DNA of 11,647 bases from Hemicentrotus pulcherrimus. Lineage: Eukaryota; Echinodermata; Echinoidea; Camarodonta; Strongylocentrotidae. The notes beneath the pieces were generated by a model, which had not been told where the DNA came from, made no database searches, and saw only the letters and a program-made list of their open reading frames with translations. Positions within the stretch are counted from its first letter, which is position 1; every line of letters starts with the position of its first letter. The DNA lies in contig BEXV01000397.1 of NCBI GenBank assembly GCA_003118195.1, positions 55,989-67,635 on the forward strand, written 5' to 3'. The translations under genes were made by a program, and so were the position numbers. Of the stretch, positions 1 through 9,809 are shown piece after piece.

Positions 1-11
1 ATGGAAATCAT

Positions 12-172
12 GAATATCACCAATTGGCATAAAAATGTTCAAATTTTATATTCCATGAAGTATTCCCAGATCTGTGAATCCTCACATCAAAGAAAAAAAG
101 AATATCACCATTTGTTTACACATTTTTAAATTGTATAAACCATGAATTATTTCCCTACCTGTGAATCCGCAC
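12..172. repeat. Two-copy tandem repeat, unit about 88 bp
   Basis: Two diverged copies lie head to tail. AATATCACCA occurs at 13-22 and again at 101-110, and CCATGAA followed by a CTGTGAATCC-type block occurs at 53-85 and 140-172. The 87-88 bp offset, kept at several points, shows a real tandem unit with small indels. The first copy starts near the window edge, so the array may continue to the left. No coding potential was seen. Confidence 0.7.
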
Positions 173-1881
173 TGTGTTTCTCATCCACCCTGACAGTAAG
201 TTTTGTCTGTTCAGGGCAAGAAGGAAGTTAACTTGTATTTAAGTAATGCAGATTAAATGTCTGACCTTCTGACAGTTTTTTTTTTTTTTATAGAAAAAAG
301 GAAATCCAATTAAAGAGACAGGAAAGTTACGAATATCAAAGTTGAAATAAATCTAAAGCAAAATGGTGTCCCACCTCCCCAATTTGCTCTGTACGAAAGA
401 AAAAATAAATTTCCACTTTCTCTAAAGAAAATGTATGCCTGCCCTATATGCAAACGGAATGTGATTACTGTGCATACATATTCAGGTACTATGCTTGTTA
501 CACAACCCCTATGCAATTGATGTTTGCAGTAGAATTGAGAGCATTGAATTTATTTGATTTTAGGAATTGACAGTTTGTAACTTGTAGAGACATGCTAGGC
601 AAAATTTCCATTTCCCCAGGTATATATTTTTGGTGGTGTTTGTTTGTTCTGTTGTTGTTTTTTGCTATTCATCTCTTTTCTTTTTCTTTTTTTTTTTTTG
701 TTGTTTATGTAATTCTCTTCAAAGGTGTTTGACTTTGGTTGTACACTGCTGAATGCGTTCTTTCAATCGTCACTCGGTTGGTTGGGTGTGAACACAGCCG
801 AAGCCTCCATCAACATGGGGTTCTCTAACTTTACAAAGCCTGCATGCCATAGATATGATGTCGGGTCTGGTTCTCTCTCGATCGGCCATACATAATTATA
901 GATGATGAGGAGCAATAGAGGCTGAACAGCAATTAGGTGTAGCATGAAATATCATCCGCTATTATAGCTTCGAGATACAGATGTACATGTTTCTCTTCGT
1001 ACCGTATTCTGTCTAGCTGTATTTAATAGAACCTGCACATTACGGAACTAGTTGTGGATTAGAGCACGAGCGCTGCCAATTTGGTGATACGGTTTTGTGT
1101 CGAGAAACACAGCAGCATTGATTTGGGGGATTCGTAGAAGTTCTGGCTTTGATTTGCATCCGTTTGCCGAGCCCTTTGGGACAGCATCTTTAACGTCATC
1201 TTTGTCGTCCGAGACGTTTGGTTTTTGTTGTTGAGAGAATGAGCATCTCCCATGCGTGAGTGTGTTGTAGGATGACGAGCTTGCTTAAATTCAACAGCTG
1301 TTTACAAACTCAAGGAGTAAAACATTGGAGAGCTTTATCTCTTTTTTTATGGAGAAATCTTGACATTATTTATCATTGTTTGTTGTAGGGAACATTTGTG
1401 CCATTGTGGAGCAGTATGATTATGCAAGGATTATCATTCCACTATTATGCAACTTCATAAATACCTGTATATCTTCATAACATGGCAGTTACGTCTTCTA
1501 TTTTGTTGTAATGTATTTCAGGGATGTGTACATGCATTGCTTTAATATAGGGTTGAGTTTTTTGCGGGAGGTGGCTCGTACCAAAATCTTGTTAACAACT
1601 GAAAATTGCCCCCTATGTAGGAATTGATACAGTCATGTCATCGTAAGACACAATTTGCTAGGAAGGCATTTGTGGGTAGTTCCTTTTACTCTGGGGGCAA
1701 AATGGTCATCATCCTTTTATGACTTGACTTAAAGTGCATTTGTATGTTTTTAAAATCTTTCTTTTAATCTTGATTGTTTTATGTCTAAAGAGAGAACAGT
1801 CATTATGCATGCAGTCTAGAGGATTGACATTTGGAGTGGAGACGACATCGTAATCGTGTGGTTTTTCATGTTGACACCCAT
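173..1881. other. Non-coding stretch, no gene recognised
   Basis: All frames are broken often and no protein family is recognisable. The stretch holds a T-rich tract with TTG/TTC interruptions at about 641-712. A CpG-richer block runs from about 720 to 1260, and its last part ends in a good splice donor (GTGAGT at 1256-1261). Most of the rest is AT-rich sequence with short homopolymers. It may be intergenic, or intronic to an upstream Phactr promoter outside the window. Confidence 0.6.
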
Positions 1882-1919
1882 TCTCTAGAGCTCTCGAGCT
1901 CTCTCTCTCCGTCCCTCTC

Positions 1920-1968
<49 letters not shown>

Positions 1969-1979
1969 TTATCTCTCAC
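1882..1979 (+). repeat. (CT)n microsatellite
   Basis: This is a nearly pure CT dinucleotide run with a few G, CC and TT interruptions. It is preceded by an AGAGCTCTCGAGCTCT palindromic block near 1887-1902. The ORF across it, rich in Ser and Leu, is a by-product of the repeat. Confidence 0.95.
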
Positions 1980-3095
1980 TGGATTTAAAGTTGACAGTAC
2001 TTATTCAACGATTTTGCCATAAGTTGCATGAAGTTTATCATGTAAAGTTATAATATTTTGTTTTTTAAGCATTATGTGATTCCAAGGTGTTTTCTCTGAT
2101 ATGTAACCAACAACATCAAAGATTGTTAATTGAACCTAAAGGTGATGCTTGTATCAAGCTGGCATCAGAGCAAATATCAAGTATGATGACATATTAAAGT
2201 ATAATATTAAACATAGTTCATAATATTTGGGGACACACCAAAGTGTCATTCACTTTTCCAGATAATTACATTTTTCTGTGCACTTTCAAGGAAATCATAT
2301 ATATCTGGTGGGTGATTTCTACGGAAGCTGAATGAATTGATGACACCTCAAAAGTTACTCTTCCGTGGCAGGAGCAGATCAGCAAAAGTATTGCTAGTAG
2401 TCAATCGTCATACACTTGACCTTGCCTAAGTTATCCCAGCGTACGACCTGCTGTGCTATATCTTCCTGTGTGTTTAGACGTAGGTCATATCGGACTAGTG
2501 TCCTGGCATCCCTGCCGTTTCAGCAAGAATCCGGTTTCGTCTGCTTGCCCTCGACTTTCACCAGTAGCATACCAGACCGCTGTGTCAGTATTACATTGGG
2601 TTGTTTGATCGATGATGTACCTATACCTGTGAGGCAGGTTGAACTGATTTTTCTCACATGCTACAGTACTTACTTCAGGTCGTACTCAAGATGCAGTGAT
2701 GCAACATGTAGTCTCTCGCTTTATAATCATTTAAAAAAATGATTAACACTTCGAGGTTTGTTTAAAAAAAATATAGAATAATCTGATGCACATGCTGCAG
2801 CTTAAAAGCTGAAATGTATGTGTTTAGAACTATCAAGGATACATATAAATAGAAAAGAATATCTTAAAACTTCAAATCAAAGAAAGAACCAGGTTTGTTA
2901 CTTTGTTTTCAGTTGTAATATATTTTGTCTGATTTCTGGCTTTCTGTTCATTCTAGCAAGTTATTCTAAATGGTACAAGATAAAAAAAAAAGCTTCAGGT
3001 TATCTCTCCTTAGTTCATCATTTTAGAATGTTCAAATTTAACCAACAACAACAAATTCTCAGTAGGCTCTATAAAAATTAAATTTATCGTGCATA
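1980..3095. other. Non-coding stretch, no gene recognised
   Basis: This is AT-rich sequence. An open frame at 2416-2742 on the + strand encodes no recognisable domain, and I do not support it as a gene. Near its end, TAATCAT (2724-2730) and ATGATTA (2739-2745) form a small perfect inverted repeat around an A/T loop. Nothing else was identified. Confidence 0.55.
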
Positions 3096-3113
3096 CACTG
3101 TACATGTACAGTG
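3096..3113. repeat. 18-bp perfect palindrome with a TACATGTA core
   Basis: CACTGTACATGTACAGTG reads the same on both strands. TACATGTA-type palindromes recur through the window: 3186-3205, 5371-5385, 8101-8126, 10351-10360, and weaker cases near 6190-6300 and 10914-10926. Their function is unknown. They may simply be a common simple-sequence motif of this genome. Confidence 0.8.
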
Positions 3114-3185
3114 CTGTACATTTTCTTGTTTGTCAAGACAAATCGTCAAATTGGCAAGTGGTTTTCATTATACTGATCAGCTCTT

Positions 3186-3205
3186 TACATGTACATGTAC
3201 ATGTA
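3186..3205. repeat. 20-bp perfect palindrome (TACATG)n
   Basis: TACATGTACATGTACATGTA is a perfect self-complementary 20-mer and also a short tandem array of the hexamer TACATG. The same sequence type recurs in the introns of the Phactr gene. Confidence 0.85.
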
Positions 3206-3785
3206 TGGATGTAATAAATAATTCCTGTTTGGGGCCTTCTGACTAATGTCACGAACCCTAGATTGAAGACTCATCTAACTTTTGCTTTCATAGGTTATAG
3301 GTTTACAAACATGTCTGCATGTAAAGTCTACATAATGCATACAACAAAATAAATACACAGGAGACCAAATTGTGAACTGTCAAAGAGCTATCTTGAATGG
3401 TAAAAAGCAATAAAATACTTAAGATATGACTATGACAATTGCAAATTTAACAACAAATCCTGAAAGAGCCCCCTCCCTATTAAAACAGATAGTATTTTTA
3501 GCGCTTCATGACAGATTTTACCTTTATAGTTGACATGTCTATTTCCATGAAAACCATGTGGTTTTAATATCCAATTATCCCTCAGTAATAAAAACATGCT
3601 TTTTTCCCTAAATACCAGAGACTCAAATATTATTTGAACTCTGACTGAAGGTCTCTTTGACAAACAAAAATCTGATTCTTTAGAACCTACATGTATAGAT
3701 TTAAAAAAAACATTAGGCTCATTTACATTGCAGGAAGAAAACAAAATTGAAAATCTATCATGTTTTGTGGTGTGTCTTTTTTTTT
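3206..3785. other. Non-coding stretch, no gene recognised
   Basis: This is AT-rich sequence. A long open frame on the - strand runs through here and through the adjacent poly-G tract (3430-4074). It reads the poly-G as polyproline, has no recognisable domain and is not supported as a gene. Confidence 0.55.
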
Positions 3786-3812
3786 GGGGGGGGGGGGGGG
3801 GGNGGGGAGGGG
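3786..3812 (+). repeat. Poly-G tract containing the only N of the window
   Basis: An uninterrupted G run from 3786 to 3802 is followed by N at 3803, four more G and a GGAGGGG tail. It is preceded directly by a T run (about 3777-3785). The N shows the base caller or assembler could not resolve the tract, so its true length is uncertain. It could fold as a G-quadruplex. Confidence 0.95.
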
Positions 3813-4354
3813 TTGAAGTTGTGAACATGTGCCACTTTGGCGTTGCCCAGAAGCGAGGAGAGTCGCACAACATGAATCGGTGGAGTTTTGGCTGGTGTTT
3901 ATTAAGAAACCACACTCTAACTCCAACTCCATCTCCGGAAAATTGAGAAAAAATGAAGGTCTTTGCTTGCAGTGTAAACGATCCTGTTTTGAGGATTAAA
4001 TGGAGGTCTACAGAATTCATATTTCTACCATTGTTTAATTTCCTTGTAAAGGAAGGACGTGGTAATCCCACCATGGATTACATAGGATCATATAGACTTA
4101 CCTGTGGTTACCTGTTTCATAGTAAGCACAATGGTCGTGTTTGGATGAAGACAATAACAGGTCAACAACAATTTTCCGCTTCTATAACGACTCATCAAAC
4201 AATTTGTACTGCTATGCAATGGAGGTTGTATTTGTTTATTTGTTTGTTCATTGTTTCAATCACTTGCACATTTATTCCTTTAATTATTTATAGAGTTAAA
4301 CATGTATAACACATACAAGTAGAGTTGATACATCACTTTATTGACATTTCAGCA
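3813..4354. other. Non-coding stretch, no gene recognised
   Basis: Short open frames occur on both strands but none resembles a known protein. The stretch ends at the TTAA that starts the first 196-bp element. Confidence 0.5.
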
Positions 4355-4550
4355 TTAAAGCCCCACTGAACTACTTATAGCTACTTGCGCCCTCTATATA
4401 TCAAACATTGCCTAAGCAGTGACAATAGGTCCCCCATGATGCACTTTTCCTTATGTTAATTTAGAGCTGATTTGATGAGATAACCTCCTGTCAGTGACCA
4501 TGCAGAGAGGTCTAATCCCTCCTGGCCAAACTTGTGCAGATAGGCTGTAA
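4355..4550 (+). mobile_element. TTAA-bounded 196-bp interspersed element, copy A (MITE-like)
   Basis: This is the left copy of a short non-coding element whose second copy lies inverted at 10576-10771. Aligned by eye without gaps, the two differ at about 24 of 196 positions (roughly 88% identity). It begins TTAAAGCCCCACTG. The far end, GGCTGTAA, is a one-base variant of the GGCTTTAA seen in copy B, so the terminal inverted repeat is decayed here. It encodes no protein. Size, TTAA borders and interspersed copies suit a non-autonomous DNA transposon; the superfamily is not established. Confidence 0.82.
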
Positions 4551-5392
4551 AGGAGCAGGTACATTTAATATGACAAAGGCATACCAACAAAAGGAGAACG
4601 TGTTAAGAAAGGCCCAGGACTGGACCTGATTTAATGGTCAGTGCAGGGCAGGTAACATAGAAAGAAAAATACAAATCATTAAAAAAAAACTTCTAAAAAA
4701 CAATATGGTCAATAAATTGTCTTTTGAAAATACCGGTACCTTTAGAAAATCAATATGGTTGATATTGTATACCAATATATTTGTAAATCCTCATGTATGT
4801 ATAATGTTTTACATCTACACCTATTTGGGAAGAGGTAATCATGCATCACCCCAACATCTTAAAATATGTAGTACAGTACAGAGTGTATTTGTACATTCCA
4901 ACCCTCTTACACATTATTTGGACATCGACTGATGTTATTCAAGCAGATACATATATCTTCATCTTCAACTTGATGACTCACCAATGTACCCCGGCCTAGT
5001 GTCCTCTAGACCTCTAAAGCTTTTCAGTCTTAATATATTTGCATTTGATTGACTTGTAATTCTTGTATGACCTGTACTAAAGGTCCCTTCTGATCCAGAT
5101 TATACATTAGAAGCCCTATAATAATAAACTCTCCATAATATATTTTGAGTAGTGCCCCAAGGGTGAAGGCACTTGGGAGAAAAACAGAAAGAGTTGGACG
5201 TCACTATCCACTGACAAATTGCCAATTAGAGATTTGCAGAAACCTATTTTGATATTCATACATGTAGCTTTCTTATTATTGCTCCGATTTATTTCAAAGT
5301 TTCACCAGTCTGTTTTTCTTATGTTTCTGCAATGAACGTACATATTACAAGGATTGGATTGCCCTATTCGGTACATGTACATGTATATGAGT
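4551..5392. other. Non-coding stretch, no gene recognised
   Basis: This is AT-rich sequence with only short unremarkable open frames. It ends in a TACATG-type repeat at 5371-5385, just left of the next element. Confidence 0.55.
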
Positions 5393-5774
5393 TTAAAGGT
5401 AAAGACCAGTATTGGAAACGCCCCAATTTCAAAATTGAAATGGAAGCTCTCATTACCAATCATGTGAAGGAATATGTTTTGACTAGTAAATACATGATGA
5501 TAAAAAAATTGCCGGGGAACCATTTTATAATTCAATATTTGGTAAATTTGTTTCTCTCATGGTCGTGTGAGAGATTTAGGGTAGTCCCATATACAGGTCC
5601 ATGTACATCTTTCTGTGTATAGTGCTTGTAACTTTACAAAAAATGGGCCAAATTTCTTATTATTTTGATGATTCCAGAACCTTGCAGATGCTTGATGATC
5701 AACCTTTTCTGATCGATTCCACAACGTTTCTTTCACAATGCAATCGCATGACCATAACTGGTCTTTACCTTTAA
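5393..5774. mobile_element. TTAA-bounded 382-bp element with 18-bp terminal inverted repeats (MITE)
   Basis: The left end TTAAAGGTAAAGACCAGT (5393-5410) is the exact reverse complement of the right end ACTGGTCTTTACCTTTAA (5757-5774). Just inside, the match continues imperfectly (ATTGG against TATGG). The TTAA at each border may be a target-site duplication, as known for piggyBac-type elements, although TTAA is palindromic and could also be part of the inverted repeat. No transposase is encoded. Open frames on both strands inside it (5332-5622 +, 5302-5535 -) match no known protein. A piece of its interior may recur inverted at 11211-11262. Confidence 0.85.
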
Positions 5775-5829
5775 CACCTTATGGCTCTAAACAGACTATC
5801 ACATGCTGAGAGCCAGAAGGATGTGCACT

Positions 5830-5869
5830 ACCTGTACTGCCTCTACTGTACCTGTACTGCCACTACCTC
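5830..5869 (+). repeat. Two copies of a 20-bp direct repeat
   Basis: ACCTGTACTGCC occurs at 5830-5841 and again at 5850-5861, a 20-bp period with CTAC/CTGT spacer similarity. This is a minor simple-sequence feature between two mobile elements. Confidence 0.6.
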
Positions 5870-5909
5870 TTCTGCCTCCTGGATGATGTCCTGATGCAGT
5901 TTCACCATT

Positions 5910-5987
5910 TTAACCCCTTGCGTATGGGAACTAAATCGGTCCTGTGCGAAGTCTACGGAAAAATAAATTCAGTAGTCAGTGGGTTTT
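5910..5987 (-). mobile_element. 80-bp TTAA/CCC element, copy A (MITE-like)
   Basis: This stretch matches the reverse complement of 11130-11209. Shared blocks are TTAACCC, TTGC at the left end, GGGAAC, GTCCT, and ATTCAGTAGTCA followed by GGGTT at the right. Identity is about three quarters by eye. The left border is TTAACCC; the right is GGGTTTT, where the other copy has GGGTTAA. TTAA followed by CCC is the end pattern described for piggyBac-type elements. It has no coding capacity. Confidence 0.7.
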
Positions 5988-6864
5988 GTCAGCTTTACTT
6001 TCAAAGACCTTCATTATTAGTTTTTCTTAATGTATTAAGAGGTTAGTTATTTATGTAGATGAGGGAACAGCACTTGCCCTTCAAAAGTGGAGAATATTTT
6101 TTATATTTTTTTTTTATTTTTTTTTTTTTTTATTTTTTTAAATTTCATCTTGTTTGCTGTAGATACGGTGTGCTATCTCATGCTTTGTTTACCTACATAC
6201 ATGTATACCATGCTTGGCAGTTGGAAATGTGCATGAATTAATGGTACATGTTCCAGCACATACATGTACTTCAGTTTGGACATTGAGGTTGACATACATG
6301 TTTGATTACTTTTCATTCATCTACCGATTTCCTGTTGCATTTCATTATTCCATCTCGGATGGCATTTCTGATTTTCATTTGAAGTGATAATTTTTCCCGG
6401 CATGACAGACCCAACATCCCTTGCAGTCTGTTCTTGTCTCTGCATTCCGTAAAACAAGATATATTATTTCAGAATAATTTTCTTTACGCAGTCTCAAAGA
6501 AGTGAGTTGCCCCTTGGCAGTGCGGTGAAAAACAATTTTTCATCAGCTGGATCGAGATTCGAGGTCCACAATTGAAACCAGACTTTACAGGAGTCTTGGC
6601 TGGCATTGTTGGAATCTGTTCCAAGTTACCAAGATCAAACTTGAGCTTGATTGAGCTGGAATATTGGATACTAGATACCTGGTAGGAGAAACGTTCCAGA
6701 TTCTCTTTTGCTGCAGATAGTTTTACTCTTCAGTCAAGTCAGTCTCGCCTTCAAACCATTAGCAGGAGGTTGTTTTCACAAGCGTTGTCTTGGTATAAAC
6801 TTGTTAAACCTGGTCCAAGTCTAGCTATAAGAATCGATGTGAGCCTGCTGCTACTCGACACATC
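5988..6864. other. Upstream region of the Phactr first exon, T-rich tract inside
   Basis: No gene was seen. A long T-rich tract with A interruptions occupies about 6095-6139. TACATG motifs cluster near 6190-6300. From about 6500 the sequence becomes less AT-rich and less repetitive, as expected for a promoter or 5' untranslated region. A TATAAA at 6794-6799 and possible splice acceptors at 6716/6717 and 6733/6734 leave open that part of this is a 5' UTR exon. Confidence 0.5.
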
Positions 6865-6896
6865 TAGATAAACTATTTGGACCTACTATCTCAGTT
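6865..6896 (+). promoter_or_regulatory. Possible core promoter: TATA-like box plus initiator
   Basis: TAGATAAA at 6865-6872 lies about 21-28 bases upstream of the A in TCAGTT (6891-6896), which resembles an initiator. Transcription starting near 6893 would give a 5' leader of about 47 bases before the ATG at 6940. Both elements are weak matches, and such motifs are common by chance in AT-rich DNA. TATAAA at 6794-6799 is an alternative. Confidence 0.25.
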
Positions 6897-6939
6897 GAAT
6901 AAGGAAGAACAGTGAGTTGTTGACAGGAATCTAGCTGTT

Positions 6940-7021
6940 ATGGCGTGGTGGGATAAACTGCGCTCCGTTGTGGCGTACCCTGGCAAGTTGGTACAGGACT
7001 CTAAGAAGTGGATCTGGAAAG
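6940..7021 (+). CDS. Phactr: Phactr coding exon 1 (start exon)
   Basis: The exon encodes 27 residues starting MAWWDKLRSVVAYPGK and ending KKWIWK, then the first base of a split codon (phase 1). The ATG has G at -3 and G at +4, a good initiation context. An in-frame TGA at 6913-6915 rules out an unspliced upstream extension. The donor is AAAG/GTAACT at 7022. Hydrophobic residues W3, W4, L7, V10 and V11 alternate with charged ones, so residues 2-12 could form an amphipathic helix. It contains no RPEL motif and differs from the N-termini of the long vertebrate isoforms that I recall. The exon is identified by its phase match and composition rather than by homology. Confidence 0.7.
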
Positions 7022-9776
7022 GTAACTGACCAAACGAGTGATCTTTTTTTTTCTTTGCTGCATGCACTTGTTTGAAAATGGGCAGTCCATTTCTTACAAT
7101 TTTTACATGTGGTTATTCCAAGTTAAGTAGTGCATTCTAATAAAGTACAGAGATCATTAGGGTTTCACTTTAGTTTGGATGTTGGATTATCGATATCATC
7201 ATAGGGAAAGATAATTTATGAGTTATTGAGAAGCAATATACATCAGATATTGTGTTGAGTATCACACATCAAAATGATATGATGAAATTGCATATTATTG
7301 TCAGCATTATGTACTGTATTTATACCTCAAACAAATTTTTCTTCTTTTTTTGTTTTAATTTCTCTCTGACTAGACGGAGGCGGTGATTCTTCCGATCCTG
7401 CTGTTACTCAGGCTGAAATCAACAACGATGTAGACCCAACCAAGACAGGCGGCCAACCCGTTGCCAAGGTGACCGCATCCGGCGATAGAGCCGGCGGTAC
7501 CCCTTCAAAGTTCAAGGGTCCTGTGGCATTACCCGCCGTATCTCCAAAAGGAAAGAGCTCACCCTCATTACCAGCGAAAAAAGGCAAACCGATGATAAAA
7601 ACACCAGGTAAAAGTAAATATCCAACTGCTTACTTTATCTTTAGATATGCATCCATTCTACTACGGTCCATGATTGTAGATATAATTTTTTCCAAGGTAG
7701 GAAGAAATCTTTATTTTTTTCTAAAGCTGTTATACCTTCACTGACAAAAAGGAAAGGCAACCCAATGATTAAAACACCACGTACATGTAAAAGTGAATGC
7801 CCAGTCAGCAGTTTTTTCCTAGGAAATTGTATTCTGTGTGATTCTGTTTCTTTAGAAGTTGAAGGATTCTAAGAAGTTAAGGAAACCTGAGAAGAACCAT
7901 GGTCTCTTTTTTGATAAAGCTCATACTTGTATTAAACCTTTCATACTTTTTCGTTGTTAATATGCCATTATACTAAAACACTTTGGCAATTTACAGAAAA
8001 ACATAATTGTTGCCAACTTGAAGAATAAATGGTAATAAATAGCCTCTGAATTGTCCTGCCCTGTTAGGATTAAGTTAAGGAGGTCACCTAAATGCATATT
8101 TACATGTACATGTACATACATGTATAAATGTATCAGCATCAAAATGATTGCAAGTGCATTGCTTATTTAGTATTTGGTTCTTACAGTGTAGTTCAGTTTA
8201 TGGCAGTTCAGTCTTGGATACAGAAACTGAAATATCACCCATAATTTTAAACAATCTCAGCTTTACACCAGGATGTCTCACAAAGTATTCTACTTTTGTC
8301 ACTCTCGGTTTTGATTGTGATAATTACTTTGATTATAATAAACATGTCACTTTCAATCTTCAATGTTCAAGGAAGGCCAACTGTTAGGTTTTAGTTTCTT
8401 CTCTTCCTACATTGTAAGGTTTGAAGTACATTAAAAGCTGTGCAGAAATACTTCTAGTCATTGGTTTGCTCCTTTCCATGTTGAATACAGCTTTACAGAG
8501 GAATGTACAAGGGGTGCATAATGCACCACTGAAGCCCTCATGTGGGATTTAAAGTTGGAACAGAGCTTTATGGAGGGGTGTATGAATATCCCTTGTGTAC
8601 CCCTCACACATAAAGACAGCTCCATTGAGAGGAACATGAGGAATTCATGATGTTCTCTGTGCCCTTTTCAAAATTCATTAAGGGGTACATCACACACCCC
8701 TTGTATACCCCTTTTGTGTTGGAGACGGCTTCATATAGGGGTACCTGAGGGGTGCCTGATTCCCCCCCCCCCCCCCCCCATCCTCATATTGATGGAACAA
8801 TTTTATGTTGATGGCAGTTTTCTCTTTATGTACCCCTTTTTATGTAAAAAAAAAACAGCTCCATTTGGGGCATGATATATGTACTACCAGTATACCCCTT
8901 AAATAACCCTTCCATGTTGAAGGCAGCTCCATTGAAGGTACATGAGGGGCCCATAATAGTCCCCTCACGTACCCCTTTCAGTAATACAGCTTTATTTAGG
9001 GGTGCATCACTCACCCATCGTGTACCCCCCATGTACCCCTTCCATGTTAAAAAAACAGCTCCATGAGTAACCCTTTGGTGTTGAAGGCAGCTTCATTGAG
9101 GGGTGCCTAATAATATTCCCCTCATATGATAGAACCCCTTACTGTTGAATACACCTTCTTCAAGGAGTACAAAGTACACAAGGGGTATAGCACACACCCC
9201 TCCTGTACCCGTTCATGTTTCAGACAGCTTCATTGAGGGGTACAGGAGGGGTGTGTGAGGGGTGCGTGACTGTTGGGAAGGAAACATTCTCTTCCCAGGG
9301 ATGCCCCTGCGCTCATGTCGTTCCAAAACGGAAGTCCCAAATTGAAGACTTCCAGAGACTTGGTGAAAAGGGCTGTAATGGAAAAGAAAATTCGCTTGCC
9401 AAGAGAGACCAAATTTGAGGGCAATTTTTAACCACTTTCACCAATATGCAATCTCCTGTGATAAGCAGCTGTTTGTGTGATTAATAATCACAAACTTTGA
9501 AAGTTTTTTGTTTGGCCCAGGGCTTGACACGTATGGGTTTTTGTGACGTAGCTTCGATAAATTAAGCAATCAAATCATTGGGGCCTAGATGTACACAAAA
9601 CTGCGTATCTTGATGTAGGAATAAACAAAGTATTTCATTCCTTCCCAAAAATACAGACTGGAACCTAACTAATAAATTCAAGGCTCATGTGCAACTGCGT
9701 TTGCAATAGTAGTATCATATTTTACCCAGTCCAACTCATTTTACTCTATCAGGAGTGTTGAACCGTATTTCTACAG

Positions 9777-9809
<33 letters not shown>

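Noticed and set aside
763..1253. Two small - strand open frames in the CpG-richer block
   Set aside because: Neither has recognisable protein similarity or a convincing splice structure on the - strand.
1831..2022. Ser/Leu-rich open frame
   Set aside because: It is a translation of the CT microsatellite.
2416..2742. 108-codon open frame on the + strand
   Set aside because: No domain or family is recognisable in this frame or in the reverse frames; Ser/Cys-rich composition is typical of chance translation.
3430..4074. 214-codon open frame on the - strand
   Set aside because: It runs through the poly-G tract (read as polyproline) and an N, has no recognisable domain or coding composition, and the frame depends on an uncertain homopolymer length.
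5302..5622. Overlapping open frames on both strands
   Set aside because: They start just outside the 382-bp inverted-repeat element and run mostly within it, mirror each other, and match no transposase or other protein.
7857..7906. Possible extra Phactr exon reading KLKDSKKLRKPEKN, sharing GGAYTCTAAGAAGT with exon 1
   Set aside because: It is open only when entered in phase 0, while the preceding exons end in phase 1; in that phase a stop comes after four codons, and no good donor follows.
8148..8387. 79-codon open frame in intron 2
   Set aside because: No recognisable family; AT-rich composition equal to the surrounding intron.
8826..9066. Repetitive open frames on both strands
   Set aside because: They are produced by the minisatellite unit and its complementary parts.
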